In this document: positions 1-6,693 of the stretch, one piece after another
Numbering within the stretch: position 1 is the first letter of the stretch
Layout: each line of letters starts with the position of its first letter
NCBI GenBank assembly: GCA_963582345.1
Contig: CAUZSN010000028.1
Location: 1-27,769 of the forward strand
Direction of reading: 5' to 3'
Source of the DNA: CAUZSN01 sp963582345
Lineage (GTDB): Bacteria; Planctomycetota; Planctomycetia; Planctomycetales; Planctomycetaceae
Length of the DNA: 27,769 nucleotides
Program-made: the position numbers and the translations under genes
The notes under the pieces: generated by a model
What the model was told of the DNA's origin: nothing
The model's database searches: none
Seen by the model: the letters and a program-made list of their open reading frames with translations, nothing else

Positions 1-692
1 CCCTCTTCGGCGATAATCAGCGTCCGCTCGAATTGGCCGGTGTTCTGCGCATTAATGCGGAAGTACGTGGACAGCTCCATCGGGCACCGCACGCCCGTCG
101 GGATGTAACAGAACGACCCATCACTGAAAACGGCCGAGTTGAGCGTCGCAAAAAAGTTGTCGCTGTAGGGAACCACCGAACCCAAATACTTCTGCACTAG
201 TTCGGGATGGTTCTGTACGGCCTCAGAAAATGGACAGAAGATGACGCCGACCTCGTCGAGGGTTTCCTTGAACGTTGTGGCGATCGACACGCTATCGAAG
301 ACCGCATCCACGGCGACGCCCGCCAGCGCCTTCTGTTCTTCCAGCGGAATTCCCAGTTTGTCGTAAGTCGCCAGCAGCCGCGGGTCCACTTCGTCGAGGC
401 TCTTGAGTGCCTTCTTCTGCTGCGGAGCGGAGTAATAGACGGACTTTTGATAGTCGATCGGTGAATAATGCACGTTGTGCCATTTGGGCTCGTCGAGTGT
501 GAGCCAGTGCCGGTACGCCTTCAGCCGCCAATCCAGCAACCAATCCGGCTCATTCTTCTTGGCCGAGATCAGTCGCACGACCTCTTCGTTCAATCCCGGC
601 GGGATCGTGTCGGCTTCGATGTCGGTGACAAATCCATATTGGTACTCGCGCTCGGCGACTTCATCGAGCAATGCGTTAGTATCCGTAGACAT
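1..692 (-). CDS. sufB: SufB, Fe-S cluster assembly scaffold subunit (partial, N-terminal half)
   Basis: SufB is the scaffold subunit of the cytosolic SufBCD complex, on which [Fe-S] clusters are built before transfer to carrier proteins. The frame is open from an ATG at 692 to the left edge, giving about 230 residues of a protein usually near 470-480, so the C-terminal half lies outside the window. The visible part carries the highly conserved SufB stretch with DNFFATLNSAVFSDGSF, then IPTGVRCPMELSTYF and a TGQFERTLIIAEEG block at the right edge of the open frame. The start is supported by GAGGA a few bases upstream. It is the third gene of a minus-strand operon behind the repressor and the A-type carrier; sufC and sufD would be expected further left. 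Identity is secure from sequence conservation. Confidence 0.95.
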   Translation of the reverse strand, partial: MSTDTNALLDEVAEREYQYGFVTDIEADTIPPGLNEEVVRLISAKKNEPDWLLDWRLKAYRHWLTLDEPKWHNVHYSPIDYQKSVYYSAPQQKKALKSLDEVDPRLLATYDKLGIPLEEQKALAGVAVDAVFDSVSIATTFKETLDEVGVIFCPFSEAVQNHPELVQKYLGSVVPYSDNFFATLNSAVFSDGSFCYIPTGVRCPMELSTYFRINAQNTGQFERTLIIAEE

Positions 693-758
693 TCTTAGTT
701 CCTCACGCGATCGAAATCGCGATTGAATCGCCAATCGGTATTGCCATGTGACCGCCGA

Positions 759-1091
759 TCACACGTCGAACGAACTTCCACAGCCACAACTTTTCGTCGC
801 ATTCGGGTTATTAAATACAAAGCCCCGTTTTTCGATTCCGTTGTGATAATCGATTTCGGTGCCATCCAGGTGGAGTAAGCTCTTCTTGTCCACCACCACA
901 CGAATACCGTGCATTTCGCGGACGATGTCAGACTGTTCGTCAACTTTCTCGTCGAATCCTAATTTGTATTCAAAACCACTACATCCACCGCCGGCTACGC
1001 CAATCCGCAGTGCTATACCAGCGGGCAGCTTTTGCTCCTCAATCACACGCTTGATTTCCAGAGCGGCTGTTTCTGTCAGTTGCGCGGCCAC
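759..1091 (-). CDS. A-type iron-sulfur carrier protein (SufA/IscA/ErpA family)
   Basis: This 110-residue protein belongs to the HesB/IscA A-type carriers, which receive Fe-S clusters from the SUF scaffold and hand them to apo-enzymes. The three diagnostic cysteines are present: Cys37 in GGGCSG, and Cys102 and Cys104 in the C-terminal CGCG motif. Length is normal for the family. Translation begins at a GTG at 1091, with AGGAG six bases upstream; an ATG at 1096 is out of frame. It sits 66 bases before sufB and 73 bases after the sufR-like gene on the same strand, so co-transcription is likely. Whether it is functionally SufA or ErpA cannot be decided from sequence, so no symbol is given. Confidence 0.93.
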   Translation of the reverse strand: MAAQLTETAALEIKRVIEEQKLPAGIALRIGVAGGGCSGFEYKLGFDEKVDEQSDIVREMHGIRVVVDKKSLLHLDGTEIDYHNGIEKRGFVFNNPNATKSCGCGSSFDV

Positions 1092-1164
1092 GTCATTCTC
1101 CTGAGGTTTAAAAAGTTACAGCGAACGGTTGTCATCATCATGTAATCGCGGTCTTGGCCGGCCG

Positions 1165-1818
1165 TCAAACAGTAATTGGGGCCTTCTTGGTTGTTGGTTT
1201 CCGACTTGGAGCGAACTGACAACAAGCGTGTCCGTCCAGTCGACACTTCGAAAGCACGACCTCGTCAACCAGCAATTGCGAAAACAACATTGTTTCTACC
1301 TGGCATATGGTGCTGTCCACGTCGGCCAAACCGATGTAGGGACAGTCGCGAAGAGTGAATGTGGGACCACATTCCGATGTATCGACCTCACAGCGGACCC
1401 GTCGTTTTTCAAGCAACTCGCGTAGAGATTCCATGCGAGCTGTCAGCGTCGTTCCTCGAATGGCATTCGAGTAAACGGCCTTGAGGGCGCTGACAATTCT
1501 TTTGACAACGTTTTGGCGGTTTTGCGCGTCATCGATGCCGAGCACTTCCTGCCACAGGACAGTTGCAAGATCGGAAAAATTGTTGCCTGCCAGCTTGCGG
1601 GCCTTGGGGCTGAGCAAGTACCTGTAGCTTGGCCGTCCTCGGCCACCGCGCACTAACTCTCGGTCAACAAGACCTTCACCCATCAAACGAAGCAATCGCT
1701 GATGCACGGCATTTCGTGTCACCGCGAAATGCTGCACGATGTCTGATATGGTCAACGGCCCGGAGTCGGTCAGGAGATTGAGTACATCAGCGTCCGCAGT
1801 TGTGTTTCCGTTTGCCAT
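1165..1818 (-). CDS. sufR: SufR-like Fe-S-sensing transcriptional repressor
   Basis: A 217-residue DNA-binding protein, probably the repressor of its own suf operon. Residues about 10-65 form a winged helix-turn-helix (LTISDIVQHFAVTRNAVHQRL, wing near GGRGRPSYRY), typical of the SufR branch of helix-turn-helix regulators. The C-terminal half has a cysteine set: Cys143, 150, 159, 172, 192, 199 and 200, including a C-x12-C pair (159/172). In known SufR proteins, C-terminal cysteines hold a [4Fe-4S] cluster whose loss relieves repression; that this one does so is inferred. The ATG at 1818 follows GAGGACTGGCC. It is the first gene of the operon, with a strong promoter and clustered repeats directly upstream, which fits autoregulation. 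Confidence 0.85.
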   Translation of the reverse strand: MANGNTTADADVLNLLTDSGPLTISDIVQHFAVTRNAVHQRLLRLMGEGLVDRELVRGGRGRPSYRYLLSPKARKLAGNNFSDLATVLWQEVLGIDDAQNRQNVVKRIVSALKAVYSNAIRGTTLTARMESLRELLEKRRVRCEVDTSECGPTFTLRDCPYIGLADVDSTICQVETMLFSQLLVDEVVLSKCRLDGHACCQFAPSRKPTTKKAPITV

Positions 1819-1862
1819 GGCCAGTCCTCGGTCTCACACGTTAAACCGCCGTCTCACTATAA

Positions 1863-1890
1863 ATTGTATTGCGATGCCTAATTTTGTCAA
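1863..1890 (-). promoter_or_regulatory. Promoter of the suf operon
   Basis: Read on the minus strand, a perfect -35 TTGACA (1890-1885) is followed after 16 bp by TACAAT (1868-1863), one mismatch from the -10 consensus. Transcription would start near 1856, leaving a leader of about 38 bases before the sufR ATG. The -35 lies inside an inverted repeat (1880-1907), as expected for repression. Confidence 0.65.
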
Positions 1891-1953
1891 TTTACCCTGT
1901 CAAAATTGTGTAAACAAGTGCGATGCCACTTTGGCATCTGAGATTTTGATGCC
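1871..1953. repeat. Cluster of inverted/direct repeats, candidate SufR operator
   Basis: Two kinds of repeats overlap the suf promoter. AATTTTG (1880-1886) and CAAAATT (1901-1907) form an inverted repeat with a 14-bp spacer, and TGTCAA occurs twice (1885, 1898), 13 bp apart. Separately, GATGCC occurs at 1873, 1922 and 1948, and as its complement at 1933; the 8-mer GCGATGCC is repeated exactly at 1871 and 1920. GATGCCA-ctt-TGGCATC (1922-1938) is a perfect palindrome. Operator function is inferred from position next to the repressor gene. Confidence 0.45.
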
Positions 1954-2074
1954 GACTCGTTATCCAGATTGGTCGGCCAACATCGCATTACCGCATGGGT
2001 TCGTGTGACCGAATAGCCACCCGGCGCAACAACGTGCTACAAACGGTGCAAGTTGGCAAGAAAGGTGCTCGGGC

Positions 2075-2413
2075 TCACGAGTTTAACAGCGAAGGTTTTT
2101 GTTGCTTCCAGCCTGCGTCGGAAGGGAACACCGTTTTCATGTTAATTCGCTCGAATTCGCCGTCGAACATCTCTTCGACTGTTGCGAGCCATTTCTTGAA
2201 GTGAGGCGTTTCTCTGTGTGCTTCAAACGCGGCGGCGTCCCGATACACCTCATAGAGATAGAAGCGGTTTTGGTTTTCGAGATCCTGGTTGATATCGAAT
2301 CGAAAACACCCAGGTTCGTCGCGCACGGAGCCCTGTGCGTCTCCGAAGCTAGCCTGAGTGAACTCTTCGATGCAGCCCGGCTTGATATTGATCGTGACAA
2401 GAATCGATAACAT
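2075..2413 (-). CDS. Antibiotic biosynthesis monooxygenase (ABM) domain protein
   Basis: A 112-residue protein of the ABM/dimeric alpha-beta barrel superfamily, whose members include cofactor-free quinol monooxygenases and heme- or signal-degrading enzymes. The fold signature is clear: an N-terminal strand (SILVTINIKPGCIEEF), EPGCFRFDINQDLENQNRF, then YEVYRDAAAFEAHRETPHF. The last eight or so residues look like an unstructured tail. The substrate cannot be deduced. The ATG at 2413 lacks a convincing ribosome binding site. A 7-bp inverted repeat (GGTCTGC 2443-2449, GCAGACC 2459-2465) lies 30-52 bases upstream and might be a leader hairpin or operator. It appears to be a single-gene unit, divergent from the cyclophilin gene. 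Confidence 0.85.
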   Translation of the reverse strand: MLSILVTINIKPGCIEEFTQASFGDAQGSVRDEPGCFRFDINQDLENQNRFYLYEVYRDAAAFEAHRETPHFKKWLATVEEMFDGEFERINMKTVFPSDAGWKQQKPSLLNS

Positions 2414-2442
2414 GGCGTATTCTTATGCGGTTGATGTTGCAT

Positions 2443-2465
2443 GGTCTGCTGTGGCGATGCAGACC
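2443..2465. repeat. 7-bp inverted repeat upstream of the ABM gene
   Basis: GGTCTGC and GCAGACC are perfect inverted arms separated by 9 bp, about 30 bases before the minus-strand ABM start codon. It could be a leader hairpin or an operator; nothing decides between these. Confidence 0.3.
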
Positions 2466-2593
2466 GCGTGAAATTGTAACGAAACGAGGTCAAGATCCGC
2501 CACTTTGAAAACTGTCAAGCAGCCTGTCTCTGCGCTCTTTTTTGCGCATGGGCTCTCTTTCCGAAGGGATGATACTAGCCTTTCCGGGATAGG

Positions 2594-2624
2594 TGGACAA
2601 GAACCGGTACGTCTCCCTTATAAT
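2594..2624 (+). promoter_or_regulatory. Candidate sigma-70-type promoter of the cyclophilin gene
   Basis: A perfect -10 TATAAT (2619-2624) is preceded by TGGACA (2594-2599, one mismatch to the -35 consensus) at a long 19-bp spacing. The predicted start near 2631 leaves a leader of about 39 bases ahead of the ATG at 2670. Confidence 0.5.
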
Positions 2625-2669
2625 GCTGCTCTTGATTCTGCCGGAGTCTAATTTGTTGAGGATACCATT

Positions 2670-3272
2670 ATGATGAAATTCGGCTTTGCCTTCACGTTCC
2701 TAATGGCATCATTGAGCTACGCCAACGCGCAAGACACACTGCTTGCCACAATCAATACGAACAAGGGCAAGATTGTCCTGAAATTAGAGTTTGAAAAGAC
2801 ACCGATGACGGTTGCCAATTTTGTCGGCCTCGCGGAAGGCACGATTAAATCGAACAAGAAAAAGGGCACTCTTTTTTACAACGGCATCACTTTTCATCGC
2901 GTCATTGCCAATTTTATGATTCAGGGGGGGTGCCCACAGGGAAGAGGTACCGGTGGCCCCGGGTATAAATTTCCGGATGAATTTGATAAGTCGCTAAAAC
3001 ACGATGGGCCGGGCATTCTTTCCATGGCAAATGCCGGTCCCAGCACCAACGGAAGTCAATTTTTTATCACCCACAAAGCGACGCCCTGGCTCGACAATAA
3101 ACACTCCGTTTTTGGAAAGGTGGTCAAGGGGATGGATGTTGTTAACGCCATCCAGAAGGGCGACGAGATCAAAACCGTGACCATCGAGCGTGTCGGAAAA
3201 AAAGCAAAAGCTTTTGTGGTCGATCAAGAGATGTACGACAAACTTGTGGCAAGGTCCAGAAAGCGCAGATGA
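2670..3272 (+). CDS. Exported peptidyl-prolyl cis-trans isomerase, cyclophilin type
   Basis: A 200-residue cyclophilin that isomerises prolyl peptide bonds and probably assists folding outside the cytoplasm. An N-terminal signal peptide is visible (hydrophobic FAFTFLMASLSYANA, likely cleaved before QD). The catalytic domain contains FHRVIANFMIQGG with the key Arg, Phe, Met and Gln of the active site, then NGSQFFIT and the KHSVFGKV block. A short lysine/arginine-rich C-terminal extension (about 25 residues, ending RSRKRR) follows the core. Two adjacent ATG codons occur at 2670 and 2673, with GAGG upstream. The next gene starts 77 bases downstream on the same strand, so a two-gene transcript with the Yip1-like protein is plausible. 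Assignment to a PpiA/PpiB-type cyclophilin is firm; cellular substrates are unknown. Confidence 0.93.
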   Translation: MMKFGFAFTFLMASLSYANAQDTLLATINTNKGKIVLKLEFEKTPMTVANFVGLAEGTIKSNKKKGTLFYNGITFHRVIANFMIQGGCPQGRGTGGPGYKFPDEFDKSLKHDGPGILSMANAGPSTNGSQFFITHKATPWLDNKHSVFGKVVKGMDVVNAIQKGDEIKTVTIERVGKKAKAFVVDQEMYDKLVARSRKRR

Positions 3273-3349
3273 ATGGAAGACCCACATTCACTTTGGGAAG
3301 ATGATACTTTGTGAGCGGGAAATTTTCGACGAGCCGAAGGAGGAATACT

Positions 3350-3886
3350 GTGGCAAGTTTTGGCGATCGCATGATCCGCGCAGCGAAACTGGACCGGGGT
3401 TTGTATGAGGAGGTGGAGGCCGACACGGGTGCTACTGGACAAGCCACACTCGTCGTGGTGCTTTCGAGCGTAGCAGCCGGGATTGGCAGCGCGGGCAGTA
3501 GTGGGCTGAAAGGGCTACTCTTCGGGGCGCTATTCGCGTTGGCAGCCTGGTACATCTGGGCGTTTCTCACTTACTTCATTGGGACAAAGATCCTGCCGGA
3601 ATCGCAGACCGAAGCGGATGTAGGACAGTTGCTCCGGACTATTGGATTTTCGAGCTCGCCTGGCTTGTTGCGCATATTGGGCATACTCCCGGGACTCACG
3701 GAAATCGTGTTTCTGGGATGTGCCGTTTGGATGTTGGTCGCCATGGTCGTTGCCGTCCGGCAGGCGCTAGACTATCACGGTACAGGAAGGGCAATTGGCG
3801 TCTGTCTGGTCGGCTGGCTGGTCCAAGCGGTGATCATGGTCCTGGTCATGATGTTTCTGGGCACTGGAGCGGGACTTCGACCATGA
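3350..3886 (+). CDS. Yip1-family integral membrane protein
   Basis: A protein of 178 residues with a short cytosolic-looking N-terminus (MASFGDRMIRAAKLD) and about five hydrophobic segments from residue 30 to the end, typical of the Yip1 domain family (known from eukaryotic vesicle trafficking, of unknown role in bacteria). The motif YEEVEADTGATGQA before the first helix is characteristic of the bacterial members. The start is set by AAGGAGGA at 3338-3345, ideally spaced from the GTG at 3350; a further in-frame GTG at 3311 has no such site. It follows the cyclophilin gene by 77 bases on the same strand. Function is unknown. Confidence 0.82.
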   Translation: MASFGDRMIRAAKLDRGLYEEVEADTGATGQATLVVVLSSVAAGIGSAGSSGLKGLLFGALFALAAWYIWAFLTYFIGTKILPESQTEADVGQLLRTIGFSSSPGLLRILGILPGLTEIVFLGCAVWMLVAMVVAVRQALDYHGTGRAIGVCLVGWLVQAVIMVLVMMFLGTGAGLRP

Positions 3887-4233
3887 GTATTTTCGCCTGC
3901 CGTAACATAGCGAACCCTATGCTACAGGAAGCCCGAATTCCAAACTTTGCTGATTTTTTGAGCATATCTCTTTCGCTAACCAGTCAAGCACACCCTTTAC
4001 GGTCTCTCATTTGACGTGACCTGACTGGCGCAGATGTCTTCGAATTGGAAGACTGCACTAACGCCTACTGCGATAAGGTACATCAGCACGAAAATTCACT
4101 GAGTCGGGAGTATATTAAAATAAATCGGCGACTAGCACCGATCATCGCTTATTCCGCGTTCCATGAGACCGACCGAATTCATAGGCAAGTTACGGTCCCT
4201 TGGCCCACGTGTGTTGGGGCTTGCAGCGAGACC
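3887..4233. other. Intergenic region between convergent genes
   Basis: No convincing gene is present in these 347 bases. GTAACATAG (3902-3910) and CTATGCTAC (3917-3925) can form a 9-bp stem with one mismatch, 15 bases after the Yip1-like stop codon; it lacks a U-tract. GTCTTC (4036-4041) and GAAGAC (4048-4053) form another short inverted repeat. Either could contribute to transcription termination of the two converging units, but neither is a textbook terminator. Confidence 0.4.
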
Positions 4234-5061
4234 CTACAGGAAAAAGTCTCTGTCGGTAAACCCATTATTCAGCTTAAGATTCGTGTAAGTATATTCCTCA
4301 ACGAGAATCGGCAGACCACCACGGACTTTTGGCCAGGCGTAGCCCTCGAAACGGATTGGTAGGGCCAAGTGATTGTCGACAAATATTCGTGCCATACGGT
4401 ACCGAAGTCCACGTCGCGGAACGGAATGGTCGAATCGGATACAAGTACAAGTCTGATTTCCGACTTTGGCACCCCGTCGGAAGGTCACTTTGACGTCACT
4501 AATCTTGGCTTCGCGCCGTGTGGTCATTATCAATTTGTGGGCAAGGTTGCGAATCCCAATTTCTGTGATTGGATGAAGATTACCTTGCATGGCAACATAA
4601 CCTTTTGGTTCAAGTGGTATCGTTCCTAGAAGCGATCGAAAACCGGTGTCCTTTGTCAAAAGTTTTCCGTTATTCTTCCATTCCACCCAAACGGCTTCAC
4701 GACCCTTTACATTATTCGGAGCCAGAAACTTCAGGTAGACGCTGAAAGGCCGATGTCGAATCTTGATATGGATATATTGACGATTGGAAAGTTTCCCTGA
4801 GATCCTCTCGCGTTTGATAAGCGTGCAGGAATAGTCGTCGATGCTCTCCGCACGTTTGAGCATGTTGTTTCCCCAGCGCAATGCCGTTGTGACAGGGGAA
4901 AAATTGGCCCGCGGCGAGTTTTCTCCAGAATTATTGCGGGATACACGTTGTACGCTTGCCGACTTGTTAGATGCAATCTTTGCAGACGCTTGTCCCCATG
5001 CCGGAGCCGTGAACAGCAGCACAAAAATCGGTCCAAATGGAAACTTCGCCAGGTCTGTCAT
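4234..5061 (-). CDS. DUF1571 family exported protein
   Basis: A 275-residue exported protein with an N-terminal signal peptide (FPFGPIFVLLFTAPAWGQA) and a low-complexity Ser/Asn-rich linker up to about residue 55, followed by a DUF1571 domain. Recognisable blocks are YSCTLIKRERISGKL, RHRPFSVYLKFLAP, GREAVWVEWKNNGKLL and a C-terminal VEEYTYTNLKLNNGFTDRDF. The fold resembles LolA/LolB-like lipid-binding beta barrels in outline (general knowledge, not tested here). DUF1571 proteins are common in planctomycetes and uncharacterised. An ATG at 5061 is chosen; an in-frame GTG two codons upstream is equally possible and neither has a clear ribosome binding site. It appears monocistronic. Confidence 0.82.
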   Translation of the reverse strand: MTDLAKFPFGPIFVLLFTAPAWGQASAKIASNKSASVQRVSRNNSGENSPRANFSPVTTALRWGNNMLKRAESIDDYSCTLIKRERISGKLSNRQYIHIKIRHRPFSVYLKFLAPNNVKGREAVWVEWKNNGKLLTKDTGFRSLLGTIPLEPKGYVAMQGNLHPITEIGIRNLAHKLIMTTRREAKISDVKVTFRRGAKVGNQTCTCIRFDHSVPRRGLRYRMARIFVDNHLALPIRFEGYAWPKVRGGLPILVEEYTYTNLKLNNGFTDRDFFL

Positions 5062-5689
5062 TTGCACTTGAACGTTTCTGCTTTCATAAGTTGCCTAGTT
5101 CGTGGAGCCTGTTGCCGCGGCACGCTCATCCATGTTTCATTACTACAACGGCAAGTTTCGTACCAGTTCGCTATTACTTCAGAGTTGTGATTTTAACGCA
5201 GTGATTGGCCTTCGTTTTTCATTGCCAGCATAAGAAATCACTGCTTTGCGTTTTGAAAAGTTTGCAAAGTATTACATTGCAGGCTTGAAAAATAAAAAGA
5301 TCGAGACAATCTTCAACTCGCCTCGATCTTCAATTTTTGGAGTCAATTTCGATCAGACTACTCAGCCTTGCCGCTGCTGGGGTCGCCCATTCCACGAACG
5401 TCGGTGAACACCATGAGCGTGCAGGTGCACTCATCGATATCGTCACTAAATCCGGCACCGCCGGCTTAGGCGAATGCATCGCCGAGAAGCAAAGTTCTTT
5501 GTTGCAACATCTTGACATTTTGTTTGGGCAAGATGTCAACTGGATGTAGCACAACAATGCGTCGCTGAGCAGTTCAAGCTGACTTTCAGCTAGCAATTTG
5601 GCCTGCATTTGTCGTATCGAATCGGTTATTATTTTGGCGCAATTGTAAATCCAGACGGTTCCTTCGGCTAACAGTCTAGGGTGAGTTTC
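5062..5689. other. Long intergenic region with several hairpins
   Basis: No well-supported gene lies here. The left part holds GCAGTGATT (5198-5206)/AATCACTGC (5236-5244) and CTTTGC/GCAAAG (5244-5267), followed by a terminator-like hairpin at 5297-5330. The right part has TTGACAT (5512-5518)/ATGTCAA (5533-5539), overlapping CATCTTG/CAAGATG. Open frames exist on both strands between 5330 and 5812, but they overlap each other and are not recognisable. A minus-strand frame ends with a TGA a few bases before the hairpin, so a small minus-strand gene cannot be excluded. Confidence 0.4.
5292..5338 (-). terminator. Hairpin terminator, best read on the minus strand
   Basis: AAGATCGAG (5297-5305) and CTCGATCTT (5322-5330) form a perfect 9-bp stem with a 16-base loop. 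On the minus strand the stem is followed directly by TTTATTTTT, a good U-tract. On the plus strand it is followed by CAATTTTT, so it may work both ways. No identified minus-strand gene ends here, which leaves its client unexplained. Confidence 0.55.
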
Positions 5690-6073
5690 ATGTGGCAGAA
5701 AGAAGTCGGCTTTTTGGTCACTCCGCTGATTACCGTCAGCCTCGTAGTGAGCAGTGCGTATAGTCAGCAGATCACCGTCCAACAGCCTGTGATCAGCACA
5801 TTTTCGACACAAACGGGCGTTTCAGTTCTGGACTGTGGCAGTGCGTTCATCGCGGGAGTCAAACGAGCGGGCGAGACTCGTTCCAGCTATGATGTGGGCC
5901 CATTTCGATTCGGTTCGTCGGTTGGAATGTTTCGAGAACATTCTGGTCTGAGCGCCCGGGTTTGGATTCATGATATGAGCACGATAGACCAATTTCTGTT
6001 GAATTCAGCTCCAATCGCTTCCGGCCAGCACAGTTTGTCAGCACTGTCCGGCAACGCGGGGCAAGCATACTAG
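5690..6073 (+). CDS. Secreted protein fragment of unknown function (N-terminal part of a probably split gene)
   Basis: A 127-residue product with a signal peptide (VGFLVTPLITVSLVVSSAYS, cleavage before QQ). The mature start TVQQPVISTFSTQTGVSVLDCGSAFIAGVKRAG resembles planctomycete secreted proteins remembered as having VSVPDRGSA-type motifs; the Pro-Asp-Arg appears as Leu-Asp-Cys here. WIHDMSTIDQFLL near residue 95 resembles a second conserved block. The ATG at 5690 has AGGGTGA six bases upstream and is preferred to the in-frame GTG at 5681. The frame ends at TAG 6071-6073, and the next open frame begins at once in another phase. Family members seem to continue further, so this may be the front half of a frameshifted gene. 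Function unknown. Confidence 0.5.
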   Translation: MWQKEVGFLVTPLITVSLVVSSAYSQQITVQQPVISTFSTQTGVSVLDCGSAFIAGVKRAGETRSSYDVGPFRFGSSVGMFREHSGLSARVWIHDMSTIDQFLLNSAPIASGQHSLSALSGNAGQAY

Positions 6074-6074
6074 T

Positions 6075-6353
6075 ATGCGACGTCGAGGTGTGCACATTTC
6101 CGTTTCGCGATTCGATGGCCTACGTGGTCGTTCCAGGCAGGTAGAGCCGATCGATCGTGTTGGATCCTCATCGGTGGCTACCACAGAACGTGGCTCACGT
6201 GCCCACCGGTATTTTCAGCTTGGTGTGAAGGCCCAACAGTGTAAAAAAAATGAATTGGCACGACTGCACTTCCGTATGGCAAGTAAATATGGTTCAGCGC
6301 GGGCAAGAACAAGATTGGCCGAAGTGAGTCCGATGGACACGGTTCGGCGCTAG
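6075..6353 (+). pseudogene. Possible C-terminal remnant of the preceding secreted-protein gene
   Basis: An open frame of 92 codons beginning at an ATG that sits one base after the upstream stop, in a different phase. It has no independent ribosome binding site. Its middle part, AHRYFQLGVKAQQ followed by NELARLHFRMASKYG, looks like a helical TPR-like segment, plausible as the C-terminal region of the protein encoded just upstream. The frame is already open from 6003, so a single indel between 6003 and 6073 would fuse both parts into one product of roughly 215 residues. Alternatives are translational reinitiation (TAG-t-ATG) or a genuinely separate small gene. Confidence 0.4.
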
Positions 6354-6693
6354 CCTTGCTGTCCTAGGTGCTAAGCGTTGCACGAACAGGTGGCGATTAG
6401 TACGCAATTCCCAATTCTGAGTTTGCGTAGTGCATGCCAGCGATGGCGTGGATCGGCTTCAGGCGTTAGACTGCGTTTCAATTGCAAACAGTAACCCTTC
6501 ACGCTGCAGAAGGCACTTGCGTGGTCACGACGGTCGATAAAATCGTTGCGTGCACACTTGTATGTCGCCAGCAGGTAAAATCTCGCATCGAATTCGCGGA
6601 CTTAGTTGACAGCGAAAAACGTACTATTTTTCGCGACAGTGCCAGGTTGCTGTAGGTTTTTCCCAAGACACTTACCACCACGACTGCTAGCCA
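6354..6693. other. Intergenic region upstream of the symporter gene
   Basis: No gene found in these 340 bases. TACGCAA (6401-6407) and TTGCGTA (6423-6429) form a 7-bp inverted repeat. GCGAAAAA (6612-6619) and TTTTTCGC (6627-6634) form a perfect 8-bp stem with a 7-base loop, 60 bases before the symporter start; it directly follows a TTGACA (6606-6611), but no properly spaced -10 was found. Confidence 0.4.
6612..6634. repeat. 8-bp hairpin in the symporter leader
   Basis: GCGAAAAA-cgtacta-TTTTTCGC is a perfect stem-loop 60 bases before the symporter ATG. The T-run is inside the stem, so it is a weak terminator candidate at best; an operator or leader hairpin is equally possible. Confidence 0.35.

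Noticed and set aside
3897..3909. 12-mer TGCCGTAACATA shared with position 9374
   Set aside because: Repeats of this length are expected by chance in 27 kb; flanking sequence does not match.
4045..4362. Plus-strand frame of 105 codons
   Set aside because: It runs into the antisense of the DUF1571 gene, has no ribosome site and no recognisable product.
5337..5549. Plus-strand frame of 70 codons (TTG start) after the orphan terminator
   Set aside because: It overlaps an equally open minus-strand frame, has a TTG start without a ribosome site, and matches no family; only the uncertainty of the region is reported.
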